From JAOUGY01 sp963785075 (GTDB lineage Bacteria; Actinomycetota; Acidimicrobiia; Spongiisociales; ZC4RG35): a stretch of DNA of 64,000 nt. Positions 27,351 to 35,465 of the stretch are shown piece by piece. The translations under genes were made by a program, and so were the position numbers. Location: NCBI GenBank assembly GCA_963785075.1, contig CAWATW010000006.1, positions 620,001 through 684,000 of the forward strand. Reading direction: 5' to 3'. How positions within the stretch are numbered: position 1 is the first letter of the stretch; each line of letters starts with the position of its first letter. A model generated the notes under the pieces. It was given only the letters and a program-made list of their open reading frames with translations, had not been told where the DNA came from and did not search any database.

Positions 27351-28337
27351 ATGAGCGCTTCTTATCTGGGGAAGAGGCTTGCTTATGCGCTACTCACCGT
27401 CTTCGCCGTCGTCACACTCACCTTCATCTTGTTCCGCCTGCTGCCCGCAGACCCCACGGCCATGATGATCGATCCTCTGACTGATCCCGCCCGGCGGGAG
27501 GTTCTGAGAGAACAACTCGGGTTGAACGACCCCATGATCGCTCAATACTTCCGCTATTGGGGGGACCTGTTCTCGGGGGACTTCGGTACCTCCTATCAGA
27601 GCCGTCTGCCCGTTAGCGAAGTAGTGAATCCCGCCTTCATGAACAGCTTCGTTTTGGCTGTGACCATCTTCGCGCTGTCCTACGGCTTCGGCTCGATCCT
27701 CGGTTCGCTGGCGGCCTGGTATCGAGGCAGTTTCCTGGAGCGAGCCGCCGTCAACCTCGGTCTCATCTTCCGCGGCGCCCCTCCCTACTTCGTGGGAATC
27801 CTGGCGATCATGTTCTTCGCGATCCGATTGGGGGTCCTGCCCTCGGGCGGAATGCGGTCTGACTTCGCCGCAACCGGGTTCGTCGAGAAGTACTTGAACT
27901 GGGATTTCGTGGTCCATCTCATCCTGCCGGCCCTGACCGGGGCTCTGTACACTCTCACCACCCCCTTGCTCATAACGAGGAATGCGATGCTCGACATCAC
28001 CGATTCGGAGTACATCGAGCTCGCCAGGGCGAAGGGGCTGTCCGAGGCCAAGGTGCTCTTCAAGCACGGCTATCGGAACGCCCTCCTGCCGCTGCTCGCT
28101 GAAGGGTCCCAGTTCTTCGCGTTCGCCATCGGCGGCCTCGTCACCATCGAGGTCGTCTTCAGCTGGCCCGGGCTCGGTCGCTTGATCGTCGATGCCCTGT
28201 TGTTTAGGGACTTCCCGGTCGCGCAAGCTGCCTTTTTGTATATCGGCGTCCTCGTCGTGGTCACATACCTGATCTCGGACATCCTCGCTGCGTGGCTCGA
28301 CCCCCGGGCCCGCAAGACCGAAAGAGTCGGCGCGTGA
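27351..28337 (+). CDS. Opp/Dpp-type ABC importer permease (OppB-like)
   Basis: A 328-aa permease with six membrane segments. The N-terminal YLGKRLAYALLTVFAVVTLT helix, LFRLLPADP and the EAA loop EYIELARAKGLSEAKVLFKH are standard for OppB/DppB proteins. ATG 27351 follows CGGAGGGCGG. The stop TGA overlaps the GTG of the next permease by four bases, so both are made together. It should form the channel with the OppC-like protein. Confidence 0.9.
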   Translation: MSASYLGKRLAYALLTVFAVVTLTFILFRLLPADPTAMMIDPLTDPARREVLREQLGLNDPMIAQYFRYWGDLFSGDFGTSYQSRLPVSEVVNPAFMNSFVLAVTIFALSYGFGSILGSLAAWYRGSFLERAAVNLGLIFRGAPPYFVGILAIMFFAIRLGVLPSGGMRSDFAATGFVEKYLNWDFVVHLILPALTGALYTLTTPLLITRNAMLDITDSEYIELARAKGLSEAKVLFKHGYRNALLPLLAEGSQFFAFAIGGLVTIEVVFSWPGLGRLIVDALLFRDFPVAQAAFLYIGVLVVVTYLISDILAAWLDPRARKTERVGA

Positions 28338-29257
28338 CGGTCGCCAACCCTGATCCCACGGTGCTGGGCGGACGCACGGTTCAGGCCAGCCTCTTTCGGA
28401 GGGTCCGCCGGGCGATTCGCCGAGACCCATGGGCCGTGGCGGCACTCATCTTTCTGACTTTCCTGGTGTTCCTGGCCATATTCGGGCCTTTCATTGCGCC
28501 ATTCGAGGGTGCGGAGATCGTGCGGAGGGACTCCGGGCAGGTTGTCGTCCTCGAGCCCCCCTCGAGCGAGTTTCTCTTTGGCACGACCGCGTTCGGACGT
28601 GACGTCCTGTCACAAATGATCTACGGCACACGCCCCGTGCTGATCGTCGGGCTGGCTGCGGCCATCATCCCGACTGCGGTCGGCTACATCCTGGGCCTGA
28701 TGGCCGGGTATATGAGGGGTGGCGTCGACACGATCATCTCGCGGGGCGTTGAGGTCTGGTACGCCATTCCATCGGAGCCATTCGCCATCGTTCTCCTCGT
28801 CATCCTTCGGCCCACCCTCCTGACGCTGATCCTTGCCATCTCGTTCACCTATTGGCGCCGCCCGACCCGAGTGGTCAGGAATCAGGTTCTGACATTGAGC
28901 GAGAGCCCGTTCATCAAGAGCTCGAGGGTGGCCGGTGGAAGCAGCCGGTGGATAATCACCCGTCACCTCGTCCCACTCAGCCTTCCGCTCGCCTTCGTCT
29001 ACATCCCGATCGGATTCGCGAATGCAATCCTCGCTGAGGCTTCCCTCAGCTTCTTGGGTTTCGGCGACCCCCGGTTGGTCAGCTGGGGCGGCATCATGAG
29101 AGACGCCTTCGTGGGCGGTGCGCTCACGGAGGGCTGGTGGTGGATCGTCATACCGGGCCTCGCCATCACTCTCACAGCCCTCTCGATCTTCCTGCTCACC
29201 CGGCCCATTGAGGAAGTCATCGACCCACGGCTCGCGGTCGTCGAGGAGACGAAGTGA
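28334..29257 (+). CDS. Opp/Dpp-type ABC importer permease (OppC-like)
   Basis: A 307-aa permease starting at GTG 28334, which overlaps the OppB stop. The cytosolic N-terminal stretch RRAIRRDPWAVAALIFLTFL and GTTAFGRDVLSQMIYGTR are OppC marks; six membrane helices follow, with a coupling loop SPFIKSSRVAGGSSRWIITR and LSFLGFGDPRLVSWG. It is joined to the following ATPase by a GTGA overlap at 29254-29257. Confidence 0.9.
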   Translation: MTVANPDPTVLGGRTVQASLFRRVRRAIRRDPWAVAALIFLTFLVFLAIFGPFIAPFEGAEIVRRDSGQVVVLEPPSSEFLFGTTAFGRDVLSQMIYGTRPVLIVGLAAAIIPTAVGYILGLMAGYMRGGVDTIISRGVEVWYAIPSEPFAIVLLVILRPTLLTLILAISFTYWRRPTRVVRNQVLTLSESPFIKSSRVAGGSSRWIITRHLVPLSLPLAFVYIPIGFANAILAEASLSFLGFGDPRLVSWGGIMRDAFVGGALTEGWWWIVIPGLAITLTALSIFLLTRPIEEVIDPRLAVVEETK

Positions 29258-30312
29258 GCAGCGTTCTTGAGGTCAGGGACTTGTCGATCGACTACGTGGT
29301 CGAAGGCGCCCGGCGTCAAGTAGTGGACAGCGTCTCCTTCGACCTCGCCGAGGGCGAGGTTCTGGGCATAGTCGGGGAGAGTGGATGTGGCAAGACCACG
29401 CTTGCCAGGGCGTTGACACGTCTGCTTCCCAAGGCGGGTCGCATCCGAGATGGCTCGATCAACTTCCAGGGTCGGGACATCGTCTCGATGCCGGAGTCCG
29501 ATTTCCGAAAGATGCGCTGGGATCGAATCTCGATGGTGTTCCAGGGGGCGATGAGCGTACTCAATCCCGTGTTCCCGGTCGGCAGACAGATCGGGGAGGC
29601 TATCCGAACCCACCGACCTGAGGTCTCACGCAAGATGTCTCTGGAGATGGCAAAGCAACTGCTGAGAGACGTGGGCATAGACGCATCGAGGGCCAATTCC
29701 TATCCCCACGAGATGAGCGGCGGACAGAAGCAGAGGGTCATCATCGCGATGGCCATGGCGCTGGAGCCCGACATCGTGATCGCCGACGAGCCGACGACAG
29801 CACTGGATGTCGTCACTCAAGACAGCGTGCTCGACCAGCTGGTGTCCATCCAGGTCAGCCAGGGGTTCTCCCTAGTACTGATCTCACACGATATGGGAGT
29901 GATTGCCGAGACGTGCGACAGGGTCGCGGTCATGTACGCAGGGCACCTCGTCGAGCTAGGACCGGCCAAAGACATCTTCAAGGATCCATCTCACCCCTAT
30001 ACGCAGGGGCTCATCAACGCGATCCCGAAACTCGGATCGGTCACCGAGGCCGTCTCGATACCGGGCAATCCTCCGGCCAATCCGGGTTCGGTGGTCGGCT
30101 GCAGATTCGCGCCCAGATGCCCATTCCGGGAGGACGTCTGTCTCGATGTCCCCGATTGGCAGGAAGTGGGGCCTCAACACGGGGAGCTGTGTTGGTTTCC
30201 CGAGAGGCGAAAGGGCTTTCAGGAGGCCGCTGCTCGCCAGGAGACATGGGATCGCGTTCGCGAGCGACGCGAGCATGAGATCGAGGCGACCGAGTCATTC
30301 GACGTGCAGTAG
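29254..30312 (+). CDS. Opp/Dpp-type ABC importer ATPase (OppD-like)
   Basis: A 352-aa ATPase. Walker A GESGCGKT is at residues 41-48, then QGAMSVLNPVFPVG, the signature MSGGQKQR, Walker B DIVIADEP and SHDMG. The oligopeptide C-terminal extension with cysteines (GCRFAPRCPFREDVC) is present. It closes the transporter set: two ATPases, two permeases and one lipoprotein. The stop is followed by an 8-bp inverted repeat and the first triple-RidA gene. Confidence 0.9.
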   Translation: MSSVLEVRDLSIDYVVEGARRQVVDSVSFDLAEGEVLGIVGESGCGKTTLARALTRLLPKAGRIRDGSINFQGRDIVSMPESDFRKMRWDRISMVFQGAMSVLNPVFPVGRQIGEAIRTHRPEVSRKMSLEMAKQLLRDVGIDASRANSYPHEMSGGQKQRVIIAMAMALEPDIVIADEPTTALDVVTQDSVLDQLVSIQVSQGFSLVLISHDMGVIAETCDRVAVMYAGHLVELGPAKDIFKDPSHPYTQGLINAIPKLGSVTEAVSIPGNPPANPGSVVGCRFAPRCPFREDVCLDVPDWQEVGPQHGELCWFPERRKGFQEAAARQETWDRVRERREHEIEATESFDVQ

Positions 30313-30318
30313 GGAGAT

Positions 30319-30344
30319 GATGACACGATCCGCCTGGTGTCATC
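30319..30344. promoter_or_regulatory. 8-bp inverted repeat before the first triple-RidA gene
   Basis: GATGACAC (30319-30326) and GTGTCATC (30337-30344) are perfect inverted copies with a 10-base spacer. The site lies between the OppD stop (30312) and the RidA start (30381). It could be an mRNA hairpin or an operator for the GntR/FCD regulator encoded nearby; the sequence does not decide. Confidence 0.4.
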
Positions 30345-30380
30345 TGGATTCAAGTGGCGGCGAGTTGGTGGGTGACTGAG

Positions 30381-31724
30381 ATGAAAAGCGGACGACGAGT
30401 CATGCAGGTGATCGATGGTGGCGGCGTCTACCAATCGAGACTGGCCACGGCGGGGAGGTGGGCGTTCTTCTCGGGTAGCGCTGTCGACAGCCTCGGCCAG
30501 GTGAGGGGACCGGACAGCCTTCCGGCGGCGTATCGACATTCCCCGGCGGCCCAGGTGAGGTCTCAGGCGGATTTCCTGCTCTCGCAGGTCGGAGACGCCT
30601 TTGGCGACCTTGGGATTTCCTTCGAGGACGTGGTTCAGATAGAGCAGTACATCCAGCGCAAGGTGCAGCACGACGGATACCTCGAGGTCAGTCGGGGCAC
30701 TGATTACTTTGCGCGAAACCGTCCTGGGAGTCTTTTGCTTCAGGCCGGGGACTACTTCCCACGCGATGCCGTGATGGCGGTCAACGGGATAGCGATGATC
30801 CCCGACGATCGTTACCCGGGGAAGGAGATCCGTCACACCGACCTCATATACGCCGAGTCCAAGCACAAGCTCGACGTGAGCTTGCCGGCAGATCGCTATC
30901 CACAGTTCCAGAAGGACAACCCCGACGAGGCCCCTTATAGCGAAGTGGTGTGTGCAGGCCCCTATGTCTTCAACACGATCCTTGCTTCCGACTACCACAC
31001 TGGCCCCCGCGAAGATGTGAAGATCGGCTCCTGGTCGTCGTGGGGAAGCGAGATGCGCAATGAGGCGACCTGGATGGTCCTGGGTCTGGACAAGAAGCTC
31101 AGTGCTGGGGGCGCGAGCATCGAGAACGTCGTCCACTGCACCGCGTTCCTTCAGGAGATGGAGGACCTATACGAGCTCGATCTGATCTGGCAGAGGCTCT
31201 TCCCGGAGAATCCTCCCGCGCGGACCCTGGCACCCATAAGGGGTCTCGGCCAGCCCCGGATCGAAGGTGCCAAACACCATTGGGAGGGCACGCTCAAGAT
31301 GGAGCTCCAGTTCCGGACCATGAGGGAGGGGCACGACACCACTCGAGAGGTGATCTCGATCGGCGGTGGGGCACTTCCGGAAGTGGAGTCCGACGCCGTC
31401 AAGGTTGGTGATCTCCTCTGGGTCGGAGGTCAGATCGCCGCGAATTGCGACGGCCCCGTCACGGCCGGCGACACCGAGTCCCAGCTCAACTACATATTCG
31501 ATCGGCTGACGGCGATCTGCGAAGCCGGGGGTTCCAGCATCTCGGAGCTTCTCCGTATTCGGGCATTCGTCCGCAACGAGCAGACCGGCTATGCCTTCTA
31601 CGGCAAGCTCAAAGAGCGGGTGCCGTCGAATCCGCCGACGGCATCAGTCATCGTCGTACCTGATCCGCTCCACGTTCCGGAATGCACCGTTTCGGTCGAT
31701 GCGATAGCCCATGCGGCTCAATGA
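30381..31724 (+). CDS. Protein of three tandem RidA (YjgF/YER057c/UK114) domains, copy 1
   Basis: A 447-aa protein with three RidA-like domains: about 20-140 (LATAGRWAFFSGSAVD, FEDVVQIEQYIQRK), 185-310 (SEVVCAGPYVFNTILASD, ENVVHCTAFLQEMEDLYEL) and 315-445 (VKVGDLLWVGGQIAAN, SELLRIRAFVRNEQTGYAFY). RidA proteins are normally about 130 aa and form homotrimers that hydrolyse reactive imines; here one chain holds three units. The key Arg of the ART motif is kept only in domain 2 (NPPARTLAPIRGL); domain 3 has NPPTASVIVV. ATG 30381 is preferred; GTG 30354 and ATG 30402 are alternatives. Two paralogues lie at 32544 and 34097. Confidence 0.8.
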   Translation: MKSGRRVMQVIDGGGVYQSRLATAGRWAFFSGSAVDSLGQVRGPDSLPAAYRHSPAAQVRSQADFLLSQVGDAFGDLGISFEDVVQIEQYIQRKVQHDGYLEVSRGTDYFARNRPGSLLLQAGDYFPRDAVMAVNGIAMIPDDRYPGKEIRHTDLIYAESKHKLDVSLPADRYPQFQKDNPDEAPYSEVVCAGPYVFNTILASDYHTGPREDVKIGSWSSWGSEMRNEATWMVLGLDKKLSAGGASIENVVHCTAFLQEMEDLYELDLIWQRLFPENPPARTLAPIRGLGQPRIEGAKHHWEGTLKMELQFRTMREGHDTTREVISIGGGALPEVESDAVKVGDLLWVGGQIAANCDGPVTAGDTESQLNYIFDRLTAICEAGGSSISELLRIRAFVRNEQTGYAFYGKLKERVPSNPPTASVIVVPDPLHVPECTVSVDAIAHAAQ

Positions 31725-31773
31725 ACGGCAACCGACGATACCGGGGCTGGTCGAACCAGTTGATCCAGGTCGG

Positions 31774-32439
31774 CTAGGTGCGGTCTTCCGATCCGAGTAG
31801 CTCTGGATGCTCGACCAGATGATGAAGAACGAGGTCGTGCCCGCTGCGGATGTGCTCTCTGAGCCGCTTCTCCAACTCGTTCCCGTCCTGGGCCTCGATG
31901 GCCTCGAGAATCTCGACGTGTTCTTGCTCCCCTGAACGGTTGTCCAAATCGAGAATCAACACTCTGGTGTAGCGGCTGTTCAAGCGTCGCGCTCTATCGA
32001 CTATCTCGACAATCCACGGACGGGGCGCTTGCCGGTAGAGCACAGCATGGAACTCATCGTTCGCCTCGAGCCAGGTCGCGCCATCTTCGGCTGCTTTCAT
32101 GGTGCGCATCTTCTCTCGCATCTGGAGCACGTGGTGTCGGGTGGCGGCAGTCAGGGCAAGTCGGCTCAGAAGGGGCTCGAGAGTGACCCGCACATCGTGA
32201 AGCTCTTGGAATTCCTCGAGACTGAGCGGCGCCACAACCGCAGTCGTATACGGGCGCATGCGCACGAGTCGCTCTTCCGCGAGGACCGTCAGCCCTTCTC
32301 TAACCTGCGACCTATTCAGGTCGGAGGCTCTCGCCAAGTCGTTTTGATTCAACGGTGTGCCGGGCTGCAGCGCGCCGGAGAGGATGTCTCTCCTAAGCCC
32401 AGTGACGAGTTCCTCAATAGCCGGGACGACGGTAGTCAT
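31774..32439 (-). CDS. GntR-family regulator with FCD ligand domain
   Basis: A 221-aa regulator from ATG 32439. The winged helix (LVTGLRRDILSGALQPGTPL, QNDLARASDLNRSQVREGL) is followed by an all-helical FCD domain (FQELHDVRVTLEPLLSRLAL, DEFHAVLYRQA, EILEAIEAQDGNELEKRL) whose His/Asp residues usually bind a metal and an acidic ligand. It lies downstream of the second triple-RidA gene on the same strand, 104 bases apart. It is the only regulator inside the island and the likely controller of it. Confidence 0.8.
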   Translation of the reverse strand: MTTVVPAIEELVTGLRRDILSGALQPGTPLNQNDLARASDLNRSQVREGLTVLAEERLVRMRPYTTAVVAPLSLEEFQELHDVRVTLEPLLSRLALTAATRHHVLQMREKMRTMKAAEDGATWLEANDEFHAVLYRQAPRPWIVEIVDRARRLNSRYTRVLILDLDNRSGEQEHVEILEAIEAQDGNELEKRLREHIRSGHDLVLHHLVEHPELLGSEDRT

Positions 32440-32543
32440 GAGGTCACGGTAGTTTCTCCAGGCGTTTTCGCCAGGAATCAGGCGCCCATAGGATGAAGAG
32501 GGTCGCGTGGCGGCTTGTCGGCCGATCAGCCGGCACCCGATGC

Positions 32544-33851
32544 CTAAGAGTGCACATATGCAACCGCATCGACGATGAGGCGGCAATCTGGGACATGAAG
32601 CTCGCTCGGCACGATCGTCAGAGCAACTGTCGGAGGCTCGCTCGGGACCCTCTGTTTCAGCGTGCGGTACACTGCACGACCAGATTCCTCATCCGTCACA
32701 TAGGCCCTCAACCTGACGAGCTGGGAGATATCGGTGCCACCCGCCGTGCAGATCTCGCTCAAGCGATCGAAGACTTCCTCGGCTTGGTCGGCCGCTCCCT
32801 GGGAAGTGGCAGCACCGGCTTCGTCGACGGCCAACAACCCCGAAGTCCAAAGCAGGCCTCCAGCCGTAATGGCTTCTGATTCGTGGGTCAGCTGTGGCCG
32901 CCCGGTGCTGATCACCGCACGCTCCGCCCCGAAGCCATGGCGCAAAGACTGAAAGATGGCCTCTGTCTTGGTTCCACCGTCACCGTGGTTCTTAGCCCCT
33001 TCTCGTCGCGGGCTTCCCAGCCCCCTGACCGGAATGACCGTTCTGGCAGGGGGATCCTCGGGGAAGACCTCCGCCCAGATCCGGTCGACCTCATAGAGAT
33101 CCTCGATCTCAGTGAGGAAGACGGTGGCGTGGATCACGTCTTCGAATGACGAGCCTACGTGCTCAAGTCGAGGACGGAGGCGCTCGTAGAGATTGAATTG
33201 CGTCTCGCCGCGAGCCTCATTCCCCCACCAAACCCATTGAGCGACCTTGGCATCAGGGTGAACACCAGTGGCGTAGTCGGATGCCCATACGGTGTTGAAC
33301 GCATACGGCCCGGCGGTGACGATCTCGCTGTACGGGGCTTCTTCCGTGTAGCTCGGTCCCATCTCCGGGTGGAGGCCGGGAGTGGGGAGCCCAGAGGCAG
33401 AAATCTCCTTCACATAGCGGTGCTCGTCCAACACGGCGATGCCAGTTGGCGTCACGACAGCTTCTCGGGGTAGGAAGTCTCCCGTCTCCACCAACGCACT
33501 TCCTGGACGATTCCTCGCAAAGACGCCGGGGCCGCGACTCGTCTCCAGGTAGCCGTCGGCGTGACTCTTGTACTGGATATACTGCTCGACCTGGCATACG
33601 TTCTCGATGGATGACCCCACCTCGCGCAGCCCCTCCTTGACCCGATCGAAGATGTAGCTGGTCTGCGCCCTCACCTGAGCCGAAGGCGATTGCCGATAGG
33701 CCACCGGTGGCTTGGCCTGCTCCGCAATGCCCCCTCTTGCGTCGGAGGCGGTACAGGCGAAGAAGGCATAGCCCGCGGCAGACGCGACACGCGAGAAGTA
33801 GATATCGGCACCGTCGACGATGCCGCTTACGACCCGTTCCTCTTTGGCCAT
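32544..33851 (-). CDS. Protein of three tandem RidA domains, copy 2
   Basis: A 435-aa protein from ATG 33851, preceded by AAGGAG on the minus strand. Three RidA units can be followed: SRVASAAGYAFFACTASDA with NVCQVEQYIQYKSHADGYLE, then SEIVTAGPYAFNTVWASDY with DVIHATVFLTEIEDLYEVD, then ITAGGLLWTSGLLAVDEAG with VRLRAYVTDEESGRAVY. Domain 2 keeps the Arg of PPARTVIPVRGLG, while domain 3 has PPTVALTIVP. It is read leftward with the GntR gene and divergently from copy 3. The third domain keeps the fold but lacks the Arg normally needed for imine hydrolysis. Confidence 0.8.
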   Translation of the reverse strand: MAKEERVVSGIVDGADIYFSRVASAAGYAFFACTASDARGGIAEQAKPPVAYRQSPSAQVRAQTSYIFDRVKEGLREVGSSIENVCQVEQYIQYKSHADGYLETSRGPGVFARNRPGSALVETGDFLPREAVVTPTGIAVLDEHRYVKEISASGLPTPGLHPEMGPSYTEEAPYSEIVTAGPYAFNTVWASDYATGVHPDAKVAQWVWWGNEARGETQFNLYERLRPRLEHVGSSFEDVIHATVFLTEIEDLYEVDRIWAEVFPEDPPARTVIPVRGLGSPRREGAKNHGDGGTKTEAIFQSLRHGFGAERAVISTGRPQLTHESEAITAGGLLWTSGLLAVDEAGAATSQGAADQAEEVFDRLSEICTAGGTDISQLVRLRAYVTDEESGRAVYRTLKQRVPSEPPTVALTIVPSELHVPDCRLIVDAVAYVHS

Positions 33852-33966
33852 GCCCACGCTCCTTCTTTCGTTCGCCACTGCTTCCACGTCGCTCCGGTCG
33901 TCTGACCAGCAGGAGCCCCGGCAAGGGGTGGCACTCAGTTGGTGGAGTGGCAAGAGCGACGTTGAT

Positions 33967-33998
33967 TGTTGACTTTCAGTCCACCAGAGTACAACTCT
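33967..33998. promoter_or_regulatory. Divergent promoter/operator region between RidA copies 2 and 3
   Basis: The 245-bp gap between starts 33851 and 34097 holds an AT-rich block with TTGTTGACTTT (33967-33977) and the inverted repeat AGAGT-ACA-ACTCT (33986-33998). TTGACT could be a -35 element. The TGTTGACTT core also occurs in the inverted repeat before the opine dehydrogenase gene, so a common regulator, possibly the GntR/FCD protein, is conceivable. Confidence 0.4.
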
Positions 33999-34096
33999 AC
34001 CAGTCGAAGAGCACAAGATTAGCTGCTAGAGTCAGCCAAACTTGACGGAGTTCTCCGATGCGAAAACTCCGAAACACGATTGGGAGGAGACGGAAC

Positions 34097-35409
34097 TTGG
34101 CAACGACGAGCACCAGTGCCCGGAAGACGGCCGGGCTGATAGACGGCAACGGCTTCTTCCAGTCGAGGGCCGCGGCCGGAGGGTCGTGGGTTTTTGCCGC
34201 CTCGCCGGCCGTGGACAACCATGGGTCGGTCCCGGACGCAGCTCTCGTCGATCCTCCTTATCACCTGTCGGCCTCGGCAACGGTGCGGGCGCAGTCCCAC
34301 TACATCCTGGGTAAGTACAGCGGACGCGCTGGCAGAGCTCGATTCTTCGTTCGCCAACATCTCGCAGGTCGAGCAGTACATCACATCGAAGGCCCACGCC
34401 GACGGTTATCTCGAGGTCAGCAGGGGACCAGGCTTTCTCGAACGCAGACGCCCCGGGAGTTGCCTGCTCCAGACGAGGAACCTTCCTACCCACATGGAAC
34501 GTCATTCAGGCGCTGCCCATTGCCTACACGAATGGGAGCGGGTTCGAGAAAGAGATCACGACGAGCGGCTTGATGTATGTGCAGCCGAAAGCCGATCGAG
34601 GTCCCAGCTACGAAGAGGAAGGGCCGTTCTCTGAGATCGTCATGGCCGGTCCGTATGTGTTCTGCACACTCTGGGCCTCGGACTACAAGAGCGGGGTCAT
34701 TCCCGACGTCAAGGTGGAGGAGTGGGTGTGGTGGGGCGACGAGATGAGGAGCGAGGCCAAGTGGGCGGTGAGCACGCTGGACAAGAAGCTCGAGGCCGGA
34801 GGCACCACGTCGGATCAGGTGATCCACTGCACCGCCTTCTTGAACGACTTGGGCGACCTCTACGAGTTGGATCAGATCTGGGAGCAGAAGTTTCCCGACA
34901 ACCCCCCGGCTCGGACGGTTCTGCCTGTCCGAGGCCAAGGATCGCCGCGTCGAGAGGGCGCGCTGACCCATGCCGACGGGGCGATGAAGATGGAGATCCA
35001 GGTGCGCGCCATCAGGCCCGGTCACGGTGTTGAGCGGGTCGTCGTCGAGACAGGCTCAGGGACGCTCGGCCACCAAGTGGAGGCCATTCGAGCAGGAGAC
35101 CTCTTGTGGATCTCCGGCACTCTGGCTGGAGACTCTGAGGGGCTGAAGAGCGGCGCAGACACCGCCAGTCAGATCGAGTACATATTCGGCCGCCTCAGCG
35201 AGATCTGCAGCGCCGGAGGAACCGAGTTGGCCAACATCCTGAGGCTGCGTGCGTATGTGACCGACGCCACCGATGGCTATCTCGTGCACTCGGCAGTTCG
35301 GAACGCCATCCCCGACGACCCACCGTGTGTGGCAGTCAGCGAGGTGCGGGCGCCGCTCCAACTCCCCGGTGCAACTGTGATGTTGGACGCAGTTGCCTGG
35401 GTTCCCTGA
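34097..35409 (+). pseudogene. Protein of three tandem RidA domains, copy 3, two frameshifts
   Basis: TTG 34097 follows GGGAGGA at eight bases and gives a start like copy 2 (MATTS...GLIDGNGFFQSR); ATG 34058 is the alternative. One extra A at about 34313 and one extra C at about 34481 split the first domain into three frames; repaired it reads YILGSTADALAELDSSF and NFLPTWNVIQALPIAYTN. Domains 2 and 3 are intact from about 34570 (SEIVMAGPYVFCTLWASDY; RLRAYVTDATDGYLVHS). Domain 2 keeps PPARTVLPVRGQG. Repaired length is about 436 aa. The second M20 homologue follows 56 bases after the stop. Confidence 0.7.
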
Positions 35410-35465
35410 GACCGGTCACCCCCCCCCGGTTCGCATCAATCCCGGACGATCGAGAGGAGCCCTCA

